NCBI RefSeq assembly: GCF_030053155.1
Contig: NZ_CP125640.1
Location: 1,054,001-1,118,000 of the forward strand
DNA: 64,000 nt
Source of the DNA: Rhizobium sp. BT03
Lineage (GTDB): Bacteria; Pseudomonadota; Alphaproteobacteria; Rhizobiales; Rhizobiaceae
Direction of reading: 5' to 3'
In this document: positions 27,070 to 36,379 of the stretch, in pieces
How positions within the stretch are numbered: the stretch's first letter is position 1
Layout of the letters: each line of letters begins with the position of its first letter
Position numbers and translations under genes: made by a program
The notes under the pieces: model-generated
Database searches by the model: none
Told to the model about the DNA's origin: nothing
The model's input: only the letters and a program-made list of their open reading frames with translations

Positions 27070-27507
27070 TCAGGGTAAATCAACACTTACCTGGCGGCGG
27101 TGGCGGCGCTTTTCCAGCCAGAGGAGCAGGCGGAAAATCCAGTAGACGACGGCGACGATCAGATGCAGCAGGATGATCAGCTTGTTGGGGCCGAAGATAT
27201 CCGGCAGCAGGCCATACATCAGGATTTGCCCGCCGGCGGCCAGCACCCAGATGACCGGGCCCCAGGAGACAGTCAGCCAGAGGCCGAGGGAGGCGACGGG
27301 AAAAAGCACGGCAAGACTGGTGCTCGCCACCTTCCACGGCAGGCTCAAAAGATCGAAGCGGCCGGCCCCGACCAGCGAATAGCCGACGAGCATCGCCCAA
27401 TATTGCAGGCCGAACCAGAAACAGGAAACGGCAACCAGCCTTAGGAAAAGAATGAAGAGTATATCCGCCAGCGTGCGTTTCGGTATCGTCGGGGAATCGG
27501 TTTCCAT
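27070..27507 (-). CDS. Small inner-membrane protein, DUF6163-like
   Basis: About 145 residues with four predicted membrane helices: ILFILFLRLVAVSCFWFGL, VASTSLAVLFPVASLGLWL, WGPVIWVLAAGGQILMYGL and LHLIVAVVYWIFRLLLWL, and a basic tail EKRRHRRQVSV. It resembles, from memory, the DUF6163 family of Rhizobiales; no function is known. I start at the ATG at 27507 (METDSP); in-frame ATGs further upstream (27534, 27651) are possible and none has a strong ribosome binding site. It is divergent from hemB. Confidence 0.75.
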   Translation of the reverse strand: METDSPTIPKRTLADILFILFLRLVAVSCFWFGLQYWAMLVGYSLVGAGRFDLLSLPWKVASTSLAVLFPVASLGLWLTVSWGPVIWVLAAGGQILMYGLLPDIFGPNKLIILLHLIVAVVYWIFRLLLWLEKRRHRRQVSVDLP

Positions 27508-27725
27508 AGCGCAGACATCGGTTTGGGGTTGCATCGTCTTAAAGAGCGCCGCGCATCTGACGACGTACCAACGCTCTATCATATAGCGTTCGGGCGTAAC
27601 CCAGAAAATCGATTTCGGGTTATACGCCTGCGGTTTTTCCGCCGCGGCCAATCGTCCGGTTTGGATTTTTCGGGGGTCATGATAATGAGCGCTCCGATAA
27701 ATGGAATGGGCCAGGGGCAGATATC

Positions 27726-28739
27726 ATGCAGGATAGGACGCATCTCGTCGACGACATCACCGGCCATCGCCGCATGCGGCGCAACCGCAAGGCGGACTGG
27801 ACGCGCCGGCTGGTGCAGGAGAACCGGCTGACGGTCGACGACCTGATCTGGCCGATCTTCATCGTGCCGGGCTCCGGCATCGTCGATCCGATTGCGGCCA
27901 TGCCCGGCGTCAACCGCATGAGCATCGACAAGGCCGTCGAAGCGGCACGCGAAGCGGCCGGCCTTGGCATTCCCGCGCTCGCGACCTTTCCGAACATCGA
28001 GATGGAACTGCGCGACGAGACCGGCTCGAACAGCCTCGAAGCCAACAATCTGATCAATCAGGCGACGGCGGCGATCAAGAAGGCGGTGCCCAATATCGGC
28101 GTCATCACCGACGTGGCGCTCGATCCCTTCACCAGCCATGGCCATGACGGAATCTTGAGAGATGGCGAGATCGTCAACGACGAGACGGTCGATCAGGTGG
28201 CGCGCGCCGCGGTGATGCAGGCGGATGCCGGCGCCGACATCATTGCGCCGTCGGAGATGATGGACGGGCGCATCGGCGCAATCCGCATGGCGCTCGACGC
28301 GGCCGGCCACCAGGGCGTCGGCATCATGAGCTATGCGACGAAATTCGCCTCCGCCTTCTACGGCCCCTATCGCGAAGCGATCTCGACCGGCGGGCTGCTG
28401 AAAGGCGACAAGAAGACTTATTATATCGACCCGGCCAACGGCACCGAGGCGATCCGCGACGCGGCCCTCGATGTTGAGGAAGGCGCCGACATGCTGATGG
28501 TCAAGCCCGGCCTGCCCTATCTCGACATCTGCTGGCGGATGAAGGAGGCCTTCGGCCTGCCGACCTTCGCCTACCAGGTTTCCGGCGAATATTCGCAGAT
28601 CAAGGCGGCGGCGATGAACGGCTGGATCGACGGCGAGCGGGCCATGCTCGAAACGCTGCTGTCGTTCAAGCGGGCGGGATGCGACGGCATCCTCACCTAT
28701 TTCGCGGTCGAGGTGGCGAAGATCCTCGCGAAACGGTGA
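27726..28739 (+). CDS. hemB: Delta-aminolevulinic acid dehydratase (porphobilinogen synthase)
   Basis: A 337-residue enzyme joining two 5-aminolevulinates into porphobilinogen, the second common step of haem and cobalamin synthesis. It has LIWPIFIVPGSGIVDPIAAM, the metal/active-site segment DVALDPFTSHGHDGIL, the Schiff-base lysines in GIMSYATKFASAFYGPYR and DMLMVKPGLPYLDICW, and AYQVSGEYSQIKAA. DPFTSHGHDG carries Asp/His in place of the zinc Cys cluster, consistent with the Mg-dependent alphaproteobacterial class. A dispersed repeat follows the stop codon. Confidence 0.95.
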   Translation: MQDRTHLVDDITGHRRMRRNRKADWTRRLVQENRLTVDDLIWPIFIVPGSGIVDPIAAMPGVNRMSIDKAVEAAREAAGLGIPALATFPNIEMELRDETGSNSLEANNLINQATAAIKKAVPNIGVITDVALDPFTSHGHDGILRDGEIVNDETVDQVARAAVMQADAGADIIAPSEMMDGRIGAIRMALDAAGHQGVGIMSYATKFASAFYGPYREAISTGGLLKGDKKTYYIDPANGTEAIRDAALDVEEGADMLMVKPGLPYLDICWRMKEAFGLPTFAYQVSGEYSQIKAAAMNGWIDGERAMLETLLSFKRAGCDGILTYFAVEVAKILAKR

Positions 28740-28742
28740 TTG

Positions 28743-28852
28743 CGAGCATAATGCCGAAAAGTGTATGCGGTTTTCGGGTGACATCATGCTCTATTTCTTC
28801 GATTTAGATGCGGATGTTTCAGGCCGATCCGGCCTGAAACATCCGCGTCTAG
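28743..28852 (+). repeat. Dispersed ~110-bp repeat, copy B
   Basis: Blocks in order: GAGCATAATGCCGAAAAGTG, GGTTTTCGGGTGACATCATGCTC, an A/T-rich link, then a 44-base palindrome centred on GGCCGATCCGGCC whose arms are GCGGATGTTTC / GAAACATCCGC. It lies between hemB and the RDD gene and is the best-preserved palindrome of the three copies; it could act as a terminator for hemB. Confidence 0.8.
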
Positions 28853-28919
28853 GAAGAATTATTGTATTTTGTTCTGCCGATACCATATCAGCGGCATCGC
28901 TTTTCCGCAGGAGATTGAG

Positions 28920-29378
28920 ATGAGCTACAACCCCAATCCGCTTTATGCCGCACCGGAGGACTGGCGCGCCTATAGCGGCGTGTTGAGCCGCCGTGTCTTC
29001 GCCTTCATCCTCGACTATCTTATCGTGCTGCTGCTCTGCATCCCGGCCGGGATCGTGCTGTTCTTCCTGTCGATCGTCACGCTCGGGCTCGGCTTCCTGC
29101 TCTACCCTGCCCTCTTCGTCATCGTCGCCGGCATCTATTTCGGCCTGACTGTCGGCGGGCGGAGCCAGGCCTCGCTCGGCATGCGCGCGATGGGGATCGC
29201 CATCGTGCGTGTCGACGGCCGGCCGATGGATTTCCTGACGGCGATCGTGCATCTGGCGCTGTTCTGGATCCTCAACTCGGTGCTGACACCGCTCATTCTG
29301 CTTGCCGGCCTGTTTACCGAGCGCAGCCGTCTCATCCACGACCTGCTGGTCGGGACAGCGACGGTTCGTACGGCCTGA
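28920..29378 (+). CDS. RDD family membrane protein
   Basis: A 152-residue inner-membrane protein. The RDD signature is visible as the conserved Arg in YSGVLSRRVFAFILDYLIV (Arg/Asp pair) and GLTVGGRSQASLGMRAMGI, with LIHDLLVGTATV near the end. Three helices are predicted. RDD proteins are of uncertain function; some may be transporters. GCAGGAGATTGAG precedes the ATG at 28920, which I prefer to an earlier in-frame start. A good terminator follows. Confidence 0.9.
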   Translation: MSYNPNPLYAAPEDWRAYSGVLSRRVFAFILDYLIVLLLCIPAGIVLFFLSIVTLGLGFLLYPALFVIVAGIYFGLTVGGRSQASLGMRAMGIAIVRVDGRPMDFLTAIVHLALFWILNSVLTPLILLAGLFTERSRLIHDLLVGTATVRTA

Positions 29379-29408
29379 GCGTTGGACCGAGACCACGGCT
29401 AACCCCTT

Positions 29409-29443
29409 AAGCGGAGACGAAATAAAGTCTCCGCTTTCTCTTT
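29409..29443 (+). terminator. Rho-independent terminator of the RDD gene
   Basis: A perfect AGCGGAGAC/GTCTCCGCT stem with an 8-base loop is followed by TTCTCTTT, 31 bases after the RDD stop codon. Confidence 0.85.
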
Positions 29444-29583
29444 GCCCAGGCGCGCCAGCGCTCCATATCTAAAATTAGAAGACCGAAATGAAGGGCGAGA
29501 ACCGCCCCGCTGTTGACGTTTTTTATTCTTAGGTCATGCTGTCAAGAAACAGCACAGTCTCGACAAGGAAATTTCCGCGACAG

Positions 29584-30360
29584 ATGAATACGCAGACAAC
29601 GCCATCCCCGCAGTTTTATCTGACGGCTCCGGCTGCGTGTCCGTATCTGCCGCATGAGATGGAGCGTAAGGTATTCACCCATCTGGTCGGCCCGCGCGCC
29701 GCCGAGATGAACGACATCCTGACCCAGGGCGGTTTCCGGCGCTCGCAGAATATCGCCTACCGCCCGGCCTGCGAATCCTGTCGCGCCTGCGTTTCCGTGC
29801 GTATTCTCGCCCAGGAATTCGAGCCGACGAAATCGATGAAGCGGGTGCTTGCCGCCAATTCCGACGTCATCGCCACCGAATTCACCGCCCAGCCTTCCAG
29901 CGAGCAATATTCGCTTTTCCGGCGCTATCTCGATTATCGCCACCAGCAGGGCGGCATGTCCGACATGACCGTGCTCGACTATGCAATCATGGTCGAGGAC
30001 ACCCATGTGAACACGCGAATCGTCGAGTACCGACGGCGTGAAGAAGGCTCCGGGCTGGAGCAGCGGCCGAAGGGTGAGCTGCTTGCCGCCGCGCTGACCG
30101 ATACGATGAGCGACGGGCTGTCGATGGTCTATTCCTACTTCAATCCCGATATCGAGCGGCGATCACTCGGCACCTTCATGATTCTTGACCATGTCAGGCG
30201 CACGAAAGCGCTCGGCCTGCCGCATGTCTATCTCGGCTATTGGGTTCAAGGGTCGCGAAAAATGGACTACAAGACACGCTTCCAGCCGCAGGAGCATCTG
30301 ACCCCGCGCGGCTGGGAACGTTTCGATCCCTCATCCATGCCTCAAAGCCCTCACGACTGA
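29584..30360 (+). CDS. bpt: Aspartate/glutamate leucyltransferase
   Basis: A 258-residue tRNA-dependent transferase of the Ate1-like family. In bacteria Bpt adds Leu from Leu-tRNA to proteins with N-terminal Asp or Glu, marking them for ClpS-ClpAP. It has the N-terminal PCxYLP-type element ([13 protein letters not shown]), the Cys-rich [16 protein letters not shown], and C-terminal [15 protein letters not shown] and [21 protein letters not shown] choose the ATG at 29584 with AAGGAA upstream; an in-frame ATG at 29536 would add 16 residues. Its stop codon abuts the start of the next gene. Confidence 0.92.
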   Translation: MNTQTTPSPQFYLTAPAACPYLPHEMERKVFTHLVGPRAAEMNDILTQGGFRRSQNIAYRPACESCRACVSVRILAQEFEPTKSMKRVLAANSDVIATEFTAQPSSEQYSLFRRYLDYRHQQGGMSDMTVLDYAIMVEDTHVNTRIVEYRRREEGSGLEQRPKGELLAAALTDTMSDGLSMVYSYFNPDIERRSLGTFMILDHVRRTKALGLPHVYLGYWVQGSRKMDYKTRFQPQEHLTPRGWERFDPSSMPQSPHD

Positions 30361-31239
30361 ATGTCCGCTCTTTCCGATCATCGGAAGGGCCTGCTGCTGA
30401 CGGCGATCGGCGGGCTGGCGCTTTCCATGGACATCCCGCTCGTCCGCCTGGGTGGCGGAGACGTCTGGTCGATCCTGGGAATACGAAGCGCAGCCACGGT
30501 TCTCGCCACGCTCGTCATCCTTGGAGCGATGCGCCTTGCCTCCGGCAAATGGCCGATCCTCGTTCCGGGGCGAGCCGGCCTGCTCGCCGGTCTGCTCTAC
30601 GGCCTCTCGTCCCTCACCTTCGTGCTGGCCGTCTTCAATACGGCCACCGCCAATGTCGTCTTCATCGTCGCCTTCAACCCGATGTTCGGGGCGCTTCTTT
30701 CCTGGATTTTCCTCAGGGAGAGACCGCAGGCCGCAACGCTGATCGCCATGTTCTTCATGATCCTCGGCGTCGGACTGATCGTCCGTGAAGGGCTTTCCAG
30801 CGGGCATTTTTTCGGCGACGCCATGGCACTTCTCAGCGCGCTTATTCTTGCCGCAGCCATCACGATCGGGCGTGCCTCGCGCCGGGAAATGGGTTTCGTG
30901 CCGCTGCTTGCCGCCATCCTGCCGGCCGCGCTCGGTCTCGCGCAAGCTCTGCCATCAGGGCTTTCCATCGCCCATCCCGGCTGGATCCTCTTGAATGGCG
31001 CCATCGTGATGCCCGTCGCCTTCTGGTGCCTTGCGACCGGGCCGCGTTACCTCTCCGCCCCTGAAGTCGGCATGTTCTACCTGCTCGAAACCGTGCTCGC
31101 TCCGATCTGGGTCTGGCTGATCTTTTCGGAAACGCCGGCGACGATGACACTCATCGGCGGCGGCATCCTGATGGCGGCAATCGCCGGGCATTGCTTCTGG
31201 ATGCTGCGGGGAAGCAGCATCAGGCCATTGGCGGAATAG
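30361..31239 (+). CDS. DMT superfamily (EamA) exporter
   Basis: A 292-residue membrane protein with ten predicted helices in two EamA repeats. The first repeat includes ALSMDIPLVRLGGGDVWSIL and FNTATANVVFIVAFNPMFGA; the second includes SALILAAAITIGRASRREMG and VGMFYLLETVLAPIWVWLIF. Members export metabolites or amino acids; the substrate is unknown. The ATG immediately follows the bpt TGA with no gap, so expression is coupled to bpt. It ends 60 bases before a toxin-antitoxin pair. Confidence 0.9.
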   Translation: MSALSDHRKGLLLTAIGGLALSMDIPLVRLGGGDVWSILGIRSAATVLATLVILGAMRLASGKWPILVPGRAGLLAGLLYGLSSLTFVLAVFNTATANVVFIVAFNPMFGALLSWIFLRERPQAATLIAMFFMILGVGLIVREGLSSGHFFGDAMALLSALILAAAITIGRASRREMGFVPLLAAILPAALGLAQALPSGLSIAHPGWILLNGAIVMPVAFWCLATGPRYLSAPEVGMFYLLETVLAPIWVWLIFSETPATMTLIGGGILMAAIAGHCFWMLRGSSIRPLAE

Positions 31240-31299
31240 GCGTTGTCGCCTGTCCACCCCCCATGTTATAACTCTGTTACCACACCAGAGGATAAAGAA

Positions 31300-31521
31300 A
31301 TGAACGTGACAATCCGGAAGATCGGCAATTCCGAGGGAATTATCATCCCCAAGGAGGTTCTCGACCGGCTTGGATCGAAGACCGGCGATACACTGGAATT
31401 GCAGGTCGAAAACGGCAGCATCACCTTGAAGCCGACTGACGAGGATTTGTCGCGTCAGTTTGAGGCGGCACGGCATTTCATGGACAAGTATAAGGTCGCC
31501 TTGAAAAAGCTGGCCGAATAA
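31300..31521 (+). CDS. AbrB/MazE-type antitoxin
   Basis: A 73-residue DNA-binding protein with a SpoVT/AbrB swapped-hairpin domain: MNVTIRKIGNSEGIIIPKEV then LDRLGSKTGDTLELQVENGS. The C-terminal tail (LSRQFEAARHFMDKYKVALK) should bind and neutralise the toxin. Its TAA stop overlaps the ATG of the downstream Doc gene (TAATG), the classic coupling of an antitoxin-toxin operon. The antitoxin should repress its own promoter, in the 60 bases upstream, which include the AT-rich GTTATAACTCTGTTAC. Confidence 0.88.
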   Translation: MNVTIRKIGNSEGIIIPKEVLDRLGSKTGDTLELQVENGSITLKPTDEDLSRQFEAARHFMDKYKVALKKLAE

Positions 31522-31910
31522 TGGCCTTCAAATTCCTGACGAGACCCTTGGTGGAAACTCTGCAGAAGATGCAGATTGAGCGCTTCGGCGGTCTCGCCGG
31601 ATTGCGTGACGAAGGCGCGCTGGAATCCGCTCTCGGGCGGCCGATGCACAAGGCGCATTATGGCTGCGACGACGTCATCGAACTCGCCGCCGCCTATCTT
31701 TTCGGCCTTGCCCGCAACCACGCCTTCATCGACGGCAACAAGCGGATCGCGATCGTAACCGCAGGTGTGTTCCTTCTCGAAAACGGCTACGAGATCGAAA
31801 CGACCGACGCTAATCTCTACGCCTTCGTGCTTGCCGTCGCAGCCGGCGAGATCGATGAGGAAGGTGCTATCCGCTTCCTTCGCGACTTCAGCGTGCCGCT
31901 CAGCCCGTAG
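31521..31910 (+). CDS. doc: Doc (death on curing) family toxin
   Basis: A 129-residue Fic-fold protein. The core motif reads HAFIDGNKRIA, matching Doc HxFxDxNKR with Ala in place of Pro. Doc of phage P1 phosphorylates EF-Tu and stops translation. The N-terminus (GLAGLRDEGALESALGRP) and the C-terminal helix (NLYAFVLAVAAGEIDEEGAI) match the family. Its ATG overlaps the antitoxin stop codon by one base. Its 3' end overlaps the convergent SRPBCC gene by 11 bases. All key residues are present, so it is probably active. Confidence 0.9.
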   Translation: MAFKFLTRPLVETLQKMQIERFGGLAGLRDEGALESALGRPMHKAHYGCDDVIELAAAYLFGLARNHAFIDGNKRIAIVTAGVFLLENGYEIETTDANLYAFVLAVAAGEIDEEGAIRFLRDFSVPLSP

Positions 31911-32358
31911 GCTTCAGCTGCTGTTGCTCCAGCTCGCGGCCAAGTCCTTCGACCACGTGCGCCCAGCCGCGCCGGGTCTTCTCCTCGTGTTCGGCCCATT
32001 CGGCGCACATTTCGTGGGTCAGCGTCAGTCGGCTGCCGCCGCCGAGCGGCTCGATGTCGATTTCTACGCGGTCACAATTGTGGTCATGGTCCTCGACCGA
32101 AAAGCTGAAGACCATGCGCTGCGGGCGCTTCAGCTCCAGGAAGACGCCCTGGTGAAAGGCGTCGCCGGTGGGACGGCGGTCGACGATAAAGAAACGGCCG
32201 CCAACATGCGGATCGATATCGGCGCGGATGACATGACCGTCATCGGTGGCAAACAGGAAGCGGCGGGCGATTTCAGGGTTGAGCCAGGCGTCGTACACGA
32301 CAGCAGGCGGCACCCTGTAGGTGTGGCTGACATGCAATTTGATGGTGCTGGCGGGCAT
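31900..32358 (-). CDS. SRPBCC / AHSA1-like domain protein
   Basis: A 152-residue START-like (Bet v1 fold) protein. It begins TIKLHVSHTYRVPPAVVYDA followed by WLNPEIARRFLFATDDG and ends with LTLTHEMCAEWAEHEEKTRRGW, typical of the AHSA1/SRPBCC family, where small hydrophobic ligands bind in the cavity. The role is unknown; similar genes are often linked to ArsR regulators, but none is next to this one. The ATG at 32358 follows CGGAGGAAAATCG; a longer frame reaching 32532 has no family match. Confidence 0.86.
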   Translation of the reverse strand: MPASTIKLHVSHTYRVPPAVVYDAWLNPEIARRFLFATDDGHVIRADIDPHVGGRFFIVDRRPTGDAFHQGVFLELKRPQRMVFSFSVEDHDHNCDRVEIDIEPLGGGSRLTLTHEMCAEWAEHEEKTRRGWAHVVEGLGRELEQQQLKPTG

Positions 32359-32526
32359 CGATTTTCCTCCGATAACGGCGCCTTCTCCAAGCGCGCGGGC
32401 CATAGCCGTTCCATCCGCCCGCGGACCGGCTTCTCTTCTTTTGGGTAACAGCAATGAGATAGAGAAGTTCCAGCGCCCGCCAAGAGACCAGCGCGGAATT
32501 TTTATGCCTGTCGTTATTCGGGAGAA

Positions 32527-32648
32527 ATGCATTAAAACAGGACGATTTTCGGCCAGATCGGCCGAAAATCTGATTCCTGTTCTAAATTAAAAAGTTAGAG
32601 CATGATGTCTTGAAAAAACCGCTCACACTTTTCGGCATCATACTCTAG
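32527..32648 (-). repeat. Dispersed ~110-bp repeat, copy C, overlapping the parC stop codon
   Basis: Read on the minus strand it has the same blocks as copies A and B: GTATGATGCCGAAAAGTGTG, GACATCATGCTCTA, an A/T-rich link, then a palindrome centred on GGCCGATCTGGCC with arms CAGATTTTC/GAAAATCG. The TAG stop codon of parC (32645-32647) lies at the element's outer edge. Confidence 0.8.
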
Positions 32649-34900
32649 CCAGCGAATTTGCCGCTGCGCGGAAAGCCCTTCGGCACGGTGCGGCCGGCGG
32701 TGGCGCGGTCGGACAGCCATTCGGCAAGCTCGTCCTTGTTCTTCGTGAAGGTGCGGCCGGCGCTGTCTTCCCAGACGAGGCCATCCGATATCGCGAAGCA
32801 GCGGACGTCGGAAATGCCGCCATCCTTGTAGCGCTGCAGACGCACGCCCTTGCCGCGCGACATTTCCGGCACCTGCGCTAAGGGAAAGACCAGCAGCTTG
32901 CGATTTTCGCCGACGACTGCGACATGATCGCCGCCGACGGGCACGAGCAGCTGCGTTTCCTCGGGCAGCGCCACGTTCATGATCTGCTTGCCCTTACGCG
33001 TATTGGCGACCAGCTCGGCCTCGGCAACGACGAAGCCGTTGCCGGCTGTCGAGACGATCAGCTGCTTGCGCGCGGGATCGTGGACGAAGGCGGTCAGCAC
33101 CGCCTGGTCGTTATCCATGTCGACCATGATGCGCAGCGGCTCGCCGTGGCCGCGACCGCCCGGCAGCTTGTCGCCGCCAAGCGTGAAGGCCTTGCCGCCA
33201 GTCGTGACGATCAGAATCTTGTCGGTCGTCTGCGCCGGGAAGGCCACCTTCAGACCATCGCCTTCCTTGAAGGTCAGCGTCGCGGTGTCGGCGATATGGC
33301 CCTTCAGCGCACGAATCCAGCCCTTTTCCGAGATGACGACGGTGATCGGCTCTTTCTCGATCATCGCCTGCTGGATGGCTTCCTCGTCGGCCTCAGGCGC
33401 ATCGGCGAACTGGGTGCGACGGCGGCCGACCTCGGTCGCCTTGGCGAATTTCTTCTTCACCTCGCCGATTTCCCAGGCAACCGTCTGCCACTGCTTGTCG
33501 TCGGAGGCAAGCAGCGCTTCGATCTCGCCCTTTTCCTTGGTGAGTTCGTCGAATTCCTTGCGGATTTCGAACTCTTCGAGCTTGCGCAGAGAGCGCAGCC
33601 GCATGTTGAGGATCGCCTCGACCTGATTGTCGGTGAGGTCCCAGCGCGCCACCATGACCGGCTTCGGCTCATCCTCCTCGCGGATGATCCTGATCACCTC
33701 GTCGATGTTGAGATAGGCGATCAGCAGGCCGCCGAGGATTTCGAGACGTTTTTCTATCGCCGCTAAGCGGAAGCGCGAGCGGCGCTGCAGAACTTCGCGG
33801 CGGTGATCCAGCCACTCCTTCAGCACTTCGTTCAGCGCCATGACCCGCGGGATGCGGCCCATGGACAGCACGTTCATGTTCAGCGGGAAGCGGCTTTCCA
33901 GCTCCGTCAGCTTGAACATCGATTCCATCAGGATCGTCGGATCGACGCTGCGGGTCTTCGGCACCAGGACGACACGGATGTCCTCGGCCGATTCATCGCG
34001 GATGTCTTCCAGCAGCGGCAGCTTGCGGGCGACCAGCAGCTCGGCGATCTTTTCGATCAGCCGCGACTTCTGCACCTGGAAGGGAATTTCGGTGATGACG
34101 ATCTGGTAGCCGCCGCGGCCGAGATCCTCGGTCTGCCACTTCGCCCGCACGCGGAAGCCGCCGCGGCCGGTGCGATAGCTCTCGATGATGCTGTCGCGGC
34201 TGTCGATGATGATGCCGCCGGTCGGGAAATCCGGGCCGGGAATGAATTCGACGAGCTTCTCGACCGTCGCATCCGGATGTTTGATCAGATGCAGGGCGGC
34301 GTCGCAAAGCTCGTGCGCATTGTGCGACGGGATCGAGGTCGCCATGCCGACCGCGATGCCGGAGGAGCCGTTGGCGAGCAGGTTCGGGAAGGCGCCGGGA
34401 AGGACGGTCGGCTCGGAATTCGATTCGTCGTAGGTGTCGCGGAAATCGACGGCATCCTGATCGATGCCTTCGAGCAGCAGTTCGGACACCGCCGTCATCT
34501 TCGATTCGGTGTAACGCATGGCGGCGGGGCTGTCGCCGTCGATATTGCCGAAATTGCCCTGGCCGTTGACCAGCGTGTAACGCTGCGAGAAGTCCTGGGC
34601 GAGACGGGCAAGCGCGTCATAGATCGACTGGTCGCCGTGCGGGTGGTAGTTACCCATCACCTCGCCGACGATCTTGGCGCATTTCCTGAAGGCCGAAGTC
34701 GGCCTCAGCCCCATCTCGTTCATCGCGTAGACGATGCGGCGATGGACGGGCTTCAGCCCGTCGCGCACGTCAGGCAGAGCGCGGTGCATGATGGTCGACA
34801 GCGCATAGGCGAGATAGCGCTGCTCGAGCGCCGCCTTGAGGTCGACCGGTTGGATGTTGTCGTCGTCTCCGCCGGAAGGCGGCAAAATCTCTTGTCCCAT
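32645..34900 (-). CDS. parC: DNA topoisomerase IV subunit A
   Basis: A 751-residue type II topoisomerase subunit that decatenates daughter chromosomes with ParE. The breakage-reunion domain has [49 protein letters not shown] and the catalytic Tyr in [11 protein letters not shown] coiled-coil region (about 440-500) and beta-propeller blades ([35 protein letters not shown]) follow. The quinolone-contact position (Ser80 in E. coli) is Gln and the Glu84 position is Asp. The C-terminus lacks the GyrA box, supporting ParC rather than GyrA. Confidence 0.94.
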   Translation of the reverse strand: MGQEILPPSGGDDDNIQPVDLKAALEQRYLAYALSTIMHRALPDVRDGLKPVHRRIVYAMNEMGLRPTSAFRKCAKIVGEVMGNYHPHGDQSIYDALARLAQDFSQRYTLVNGQGNFGNIDGDSPAAMRYTESKMTAVSELLLEGIDQDAVDFRDTYDESNSEPTVLPGAFPNLLANGSSGIAVGMATSIPSHNAHELCDAALHLIKHPDATVEKLVEFIPGPDFPTGGIIIDSRDSIIESYRTGRGGFRVRAKWQTEDLGRGGYQIVITEIPFQVQKSRLIEKIAELLVARKLPLLEDIRDESAEDIRVVLVPKTRSVDPTILMESMFKLTELESRFPLNMNVLSMGRIPRVMALNEVLKEWLDHRREVLQRRSRFRLAAIEKRLEILGGLLIAYLNIDEVIRIIREEDEPKPVMVARWDLTDNQVEAILNMRLRSLRKLEEFEIRKEFDELTKEKGEIEALLASDDKQWQTVAWEIGEVKKKFAKATEVGRRRTQFADAPEADEEAIQQAMIEKEPITVVISEKGWIRALKGHIADTATLTFKEGDGLKVAFPAQTTDKILIVTTGGKAFTLGGDKLPGGRGHGEPLRIMVDMDNDQAVLTAFVHDPARKQLIVSTAGNGFVVAEAELVANTRKGKQIMNVALPEETQLLVPVGGDHVAVVGENRKLLVFPLAQVPEMSRGKGVRLQRYKDGGISDVRCFAISDGLVWEDSAGRTFTKNKDELAEWLSDRATAGRTVPKGFPRSGKFAG

Positions 34901-35134
34901 AGGTTCTGACTAGCCCAGAAGAGGCTGGCGGGCAAGGAATCCAGGCCATTGCAGCTGTGGATGAAGTCTTGGCAGCGACATCAAAGGATGAGACAAACGT
35001 GCGGCCGCAATTTGGACTTCGTTTGCCGTTCCTTTCAACGGAAATTTAGAAGTCCGCAAATATAAAGCGGGCCCAATCCGTAGTAGCGTAACTGCAGATT
35101 TCCAACCGCCACACGCCACCAGAGGAATCACCCC

Positions 35135-36322
35135 ATGAACATTTACCGGACAACGCGGCTGATGCTGTCGGGCGCCGCCTTTTTCTCGCTCGCCGGCTCG
35201 GCTTTCGCTCTCGACGGCACCGATCTCTTGAAGAAGATCAATGCCGCCTATGCCGCCCAGGGTGGGACGATTGCGGCTGAAAGCGTCGATATCGACGGCA
35301 CGACCGTCACGTTGAAGAATGTCACCGTCAAGCCGACCGGCAGCGAAAGCCTGCCCATCGGCGAAATCACCCTTTCCGGCGTCGAAGAAGACGAGGACGG
35401 CGGCTATTACATCGAAGAAGCAGCTTTCCCCGACATAAACAAGACGCAGGACGGTGTTACCGTGACGGCGCAGGAGCTGACGCTCGGCGGCATCTCCATA
35501 CCGGCAACGCCGGGCGGCGACACGCTCGACACCATGATGCTCTATGAAACCGCGCATATTGGCCCGGTGAAGGTGGTCAAGGACGGTGCGGAAGTGTTCT
35601 CGCTGCTCGAAAGCAACATGAACCTGACACTGCGCGAAGACGAATCCGGCTTCGATTTCGACGGCGCCTTCAAAAGCATGAAGGCCGATCTCACCAAGAC
35701 CGAGGATGCGCAGAGCAAGGATGCGATCGAGAAGCTCGCCCTGCAGCACATCCAGGGCGACATCACCATGAAGGGCGCCTGGGAACTCGCCCCCGGCACG
35801 ATCGACATTTCGGAAATCGCCTTCGATTTCACCAATGTCGGCAAGCTGAACCTCGGCTTCAAAATCTCCGGCTACACGATGGCCTTCATGAAATCGATGC
35901 AGGATGCGATGAAGGAATCCGAAGCCAACCCGAACAAGGAGCAGTCGCAGCAGGCGCTCGGCCTCGCCATGCTCGGCCTGATGCAGCAGCTTTCCTTCGA
36001 GGCCGCACAGGTGCGTTTCGACGATGCCTCGATCACCAAGCGCGCGCTTGATTACGCCGGCTCGCAGCAGAACATGTCGGGCAAGCAGATGGCGGATTCG
36101 CTGAAGGCGATGACGCCGATCATGCTGGCACAGCTCAACATCCCGGAACTGCAGAACGCCGTTTCGGCTGCGGTCAACACCTTCCTCGACGACCCGAAGA
36201 GCCTGACCGTCAAGGCCGCTCCTGAGAAGCCGGTGCCGTTCCCGACCATCGTCGGCGCTGCCATGGGTGCTCCGAACACGCTGCCGCAGGTGCTCGGCGT
36301 CAAGGTTTCGGCCAACGACTGA
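35135..36322 (+). CDS. Secreted protein of unknown function
   Basis: A 395-residue protein with a signal peptide (MNIYRTTRLMLSGAAFFSLA ... SAFALDG), so periplasmic or outer-membrane associated. The mature part alternates short beta strands (GTTVTLKNVTVKPTGS, VTVTAQELTLGG) with a helical middle (LKAMTPIMLAQLNIPELQNA) and reads like proteins built of repeated amphipathic strands, similar in feel to the DUF945/YdgA or AsmA-like groups; I cannot assign a family. It is divergent from parC with a 234-base gap. A terminator follows. Confidence 0.8.
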   Translation: MNIYRTTRLMLSGAAFFSLAGSAFALDGTDLLKKINAAYAAQGGTIAAESVDIDGTTVTLKNVTVKPTGSESLPIGEITLSGVEEDEDGGYYIEEAAFPDINKTQDGVTVTAQELTLGGISIPATPGGDTLDTMMLYETAHIGPVKVVKDGAEVFSLLESNMNLTLREDESGFDFDGAFKSMKADLTKTEDAQSKDAIEKLALQHIQGDITMKGAWELAPGTIDISEIAFDFTNVGKLNLGFKISGYTMAFMKSMQDAMKESEANPNKEQSQQALGLAMLGLMQQLSFEAAQVRFDDASITKRALDYAGSQQNMSGKQMADSLKAMTPIMLAQLNIPELQNAVSAAVNTFLDDPKSLTVKAAPEKPVPFPTIVGAAMGAPNTLPQVLGVKVSAND

Positions 36323-36340
36323 TCGCTTGGTTTCTTTAGT

Positions 36341-36376
36341 AAAAGGTCCGGCAATTCCGTTGCCGGGCCTTTTTCG
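36341..36376. terminator. Bidirectional terminator between convergent genes
   Basis: A AAGGTCCGGCAA / TTGCCGGGCCTT stem with a small loop has T residues on both sides (TTTTTCG rightward, TTTTACT leftward). It serves the secreted-protein gene ending at 36322 and the TetR gene ending at 36380. Confidence 0.85.
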
Positions 36377-36379
36377 TTT

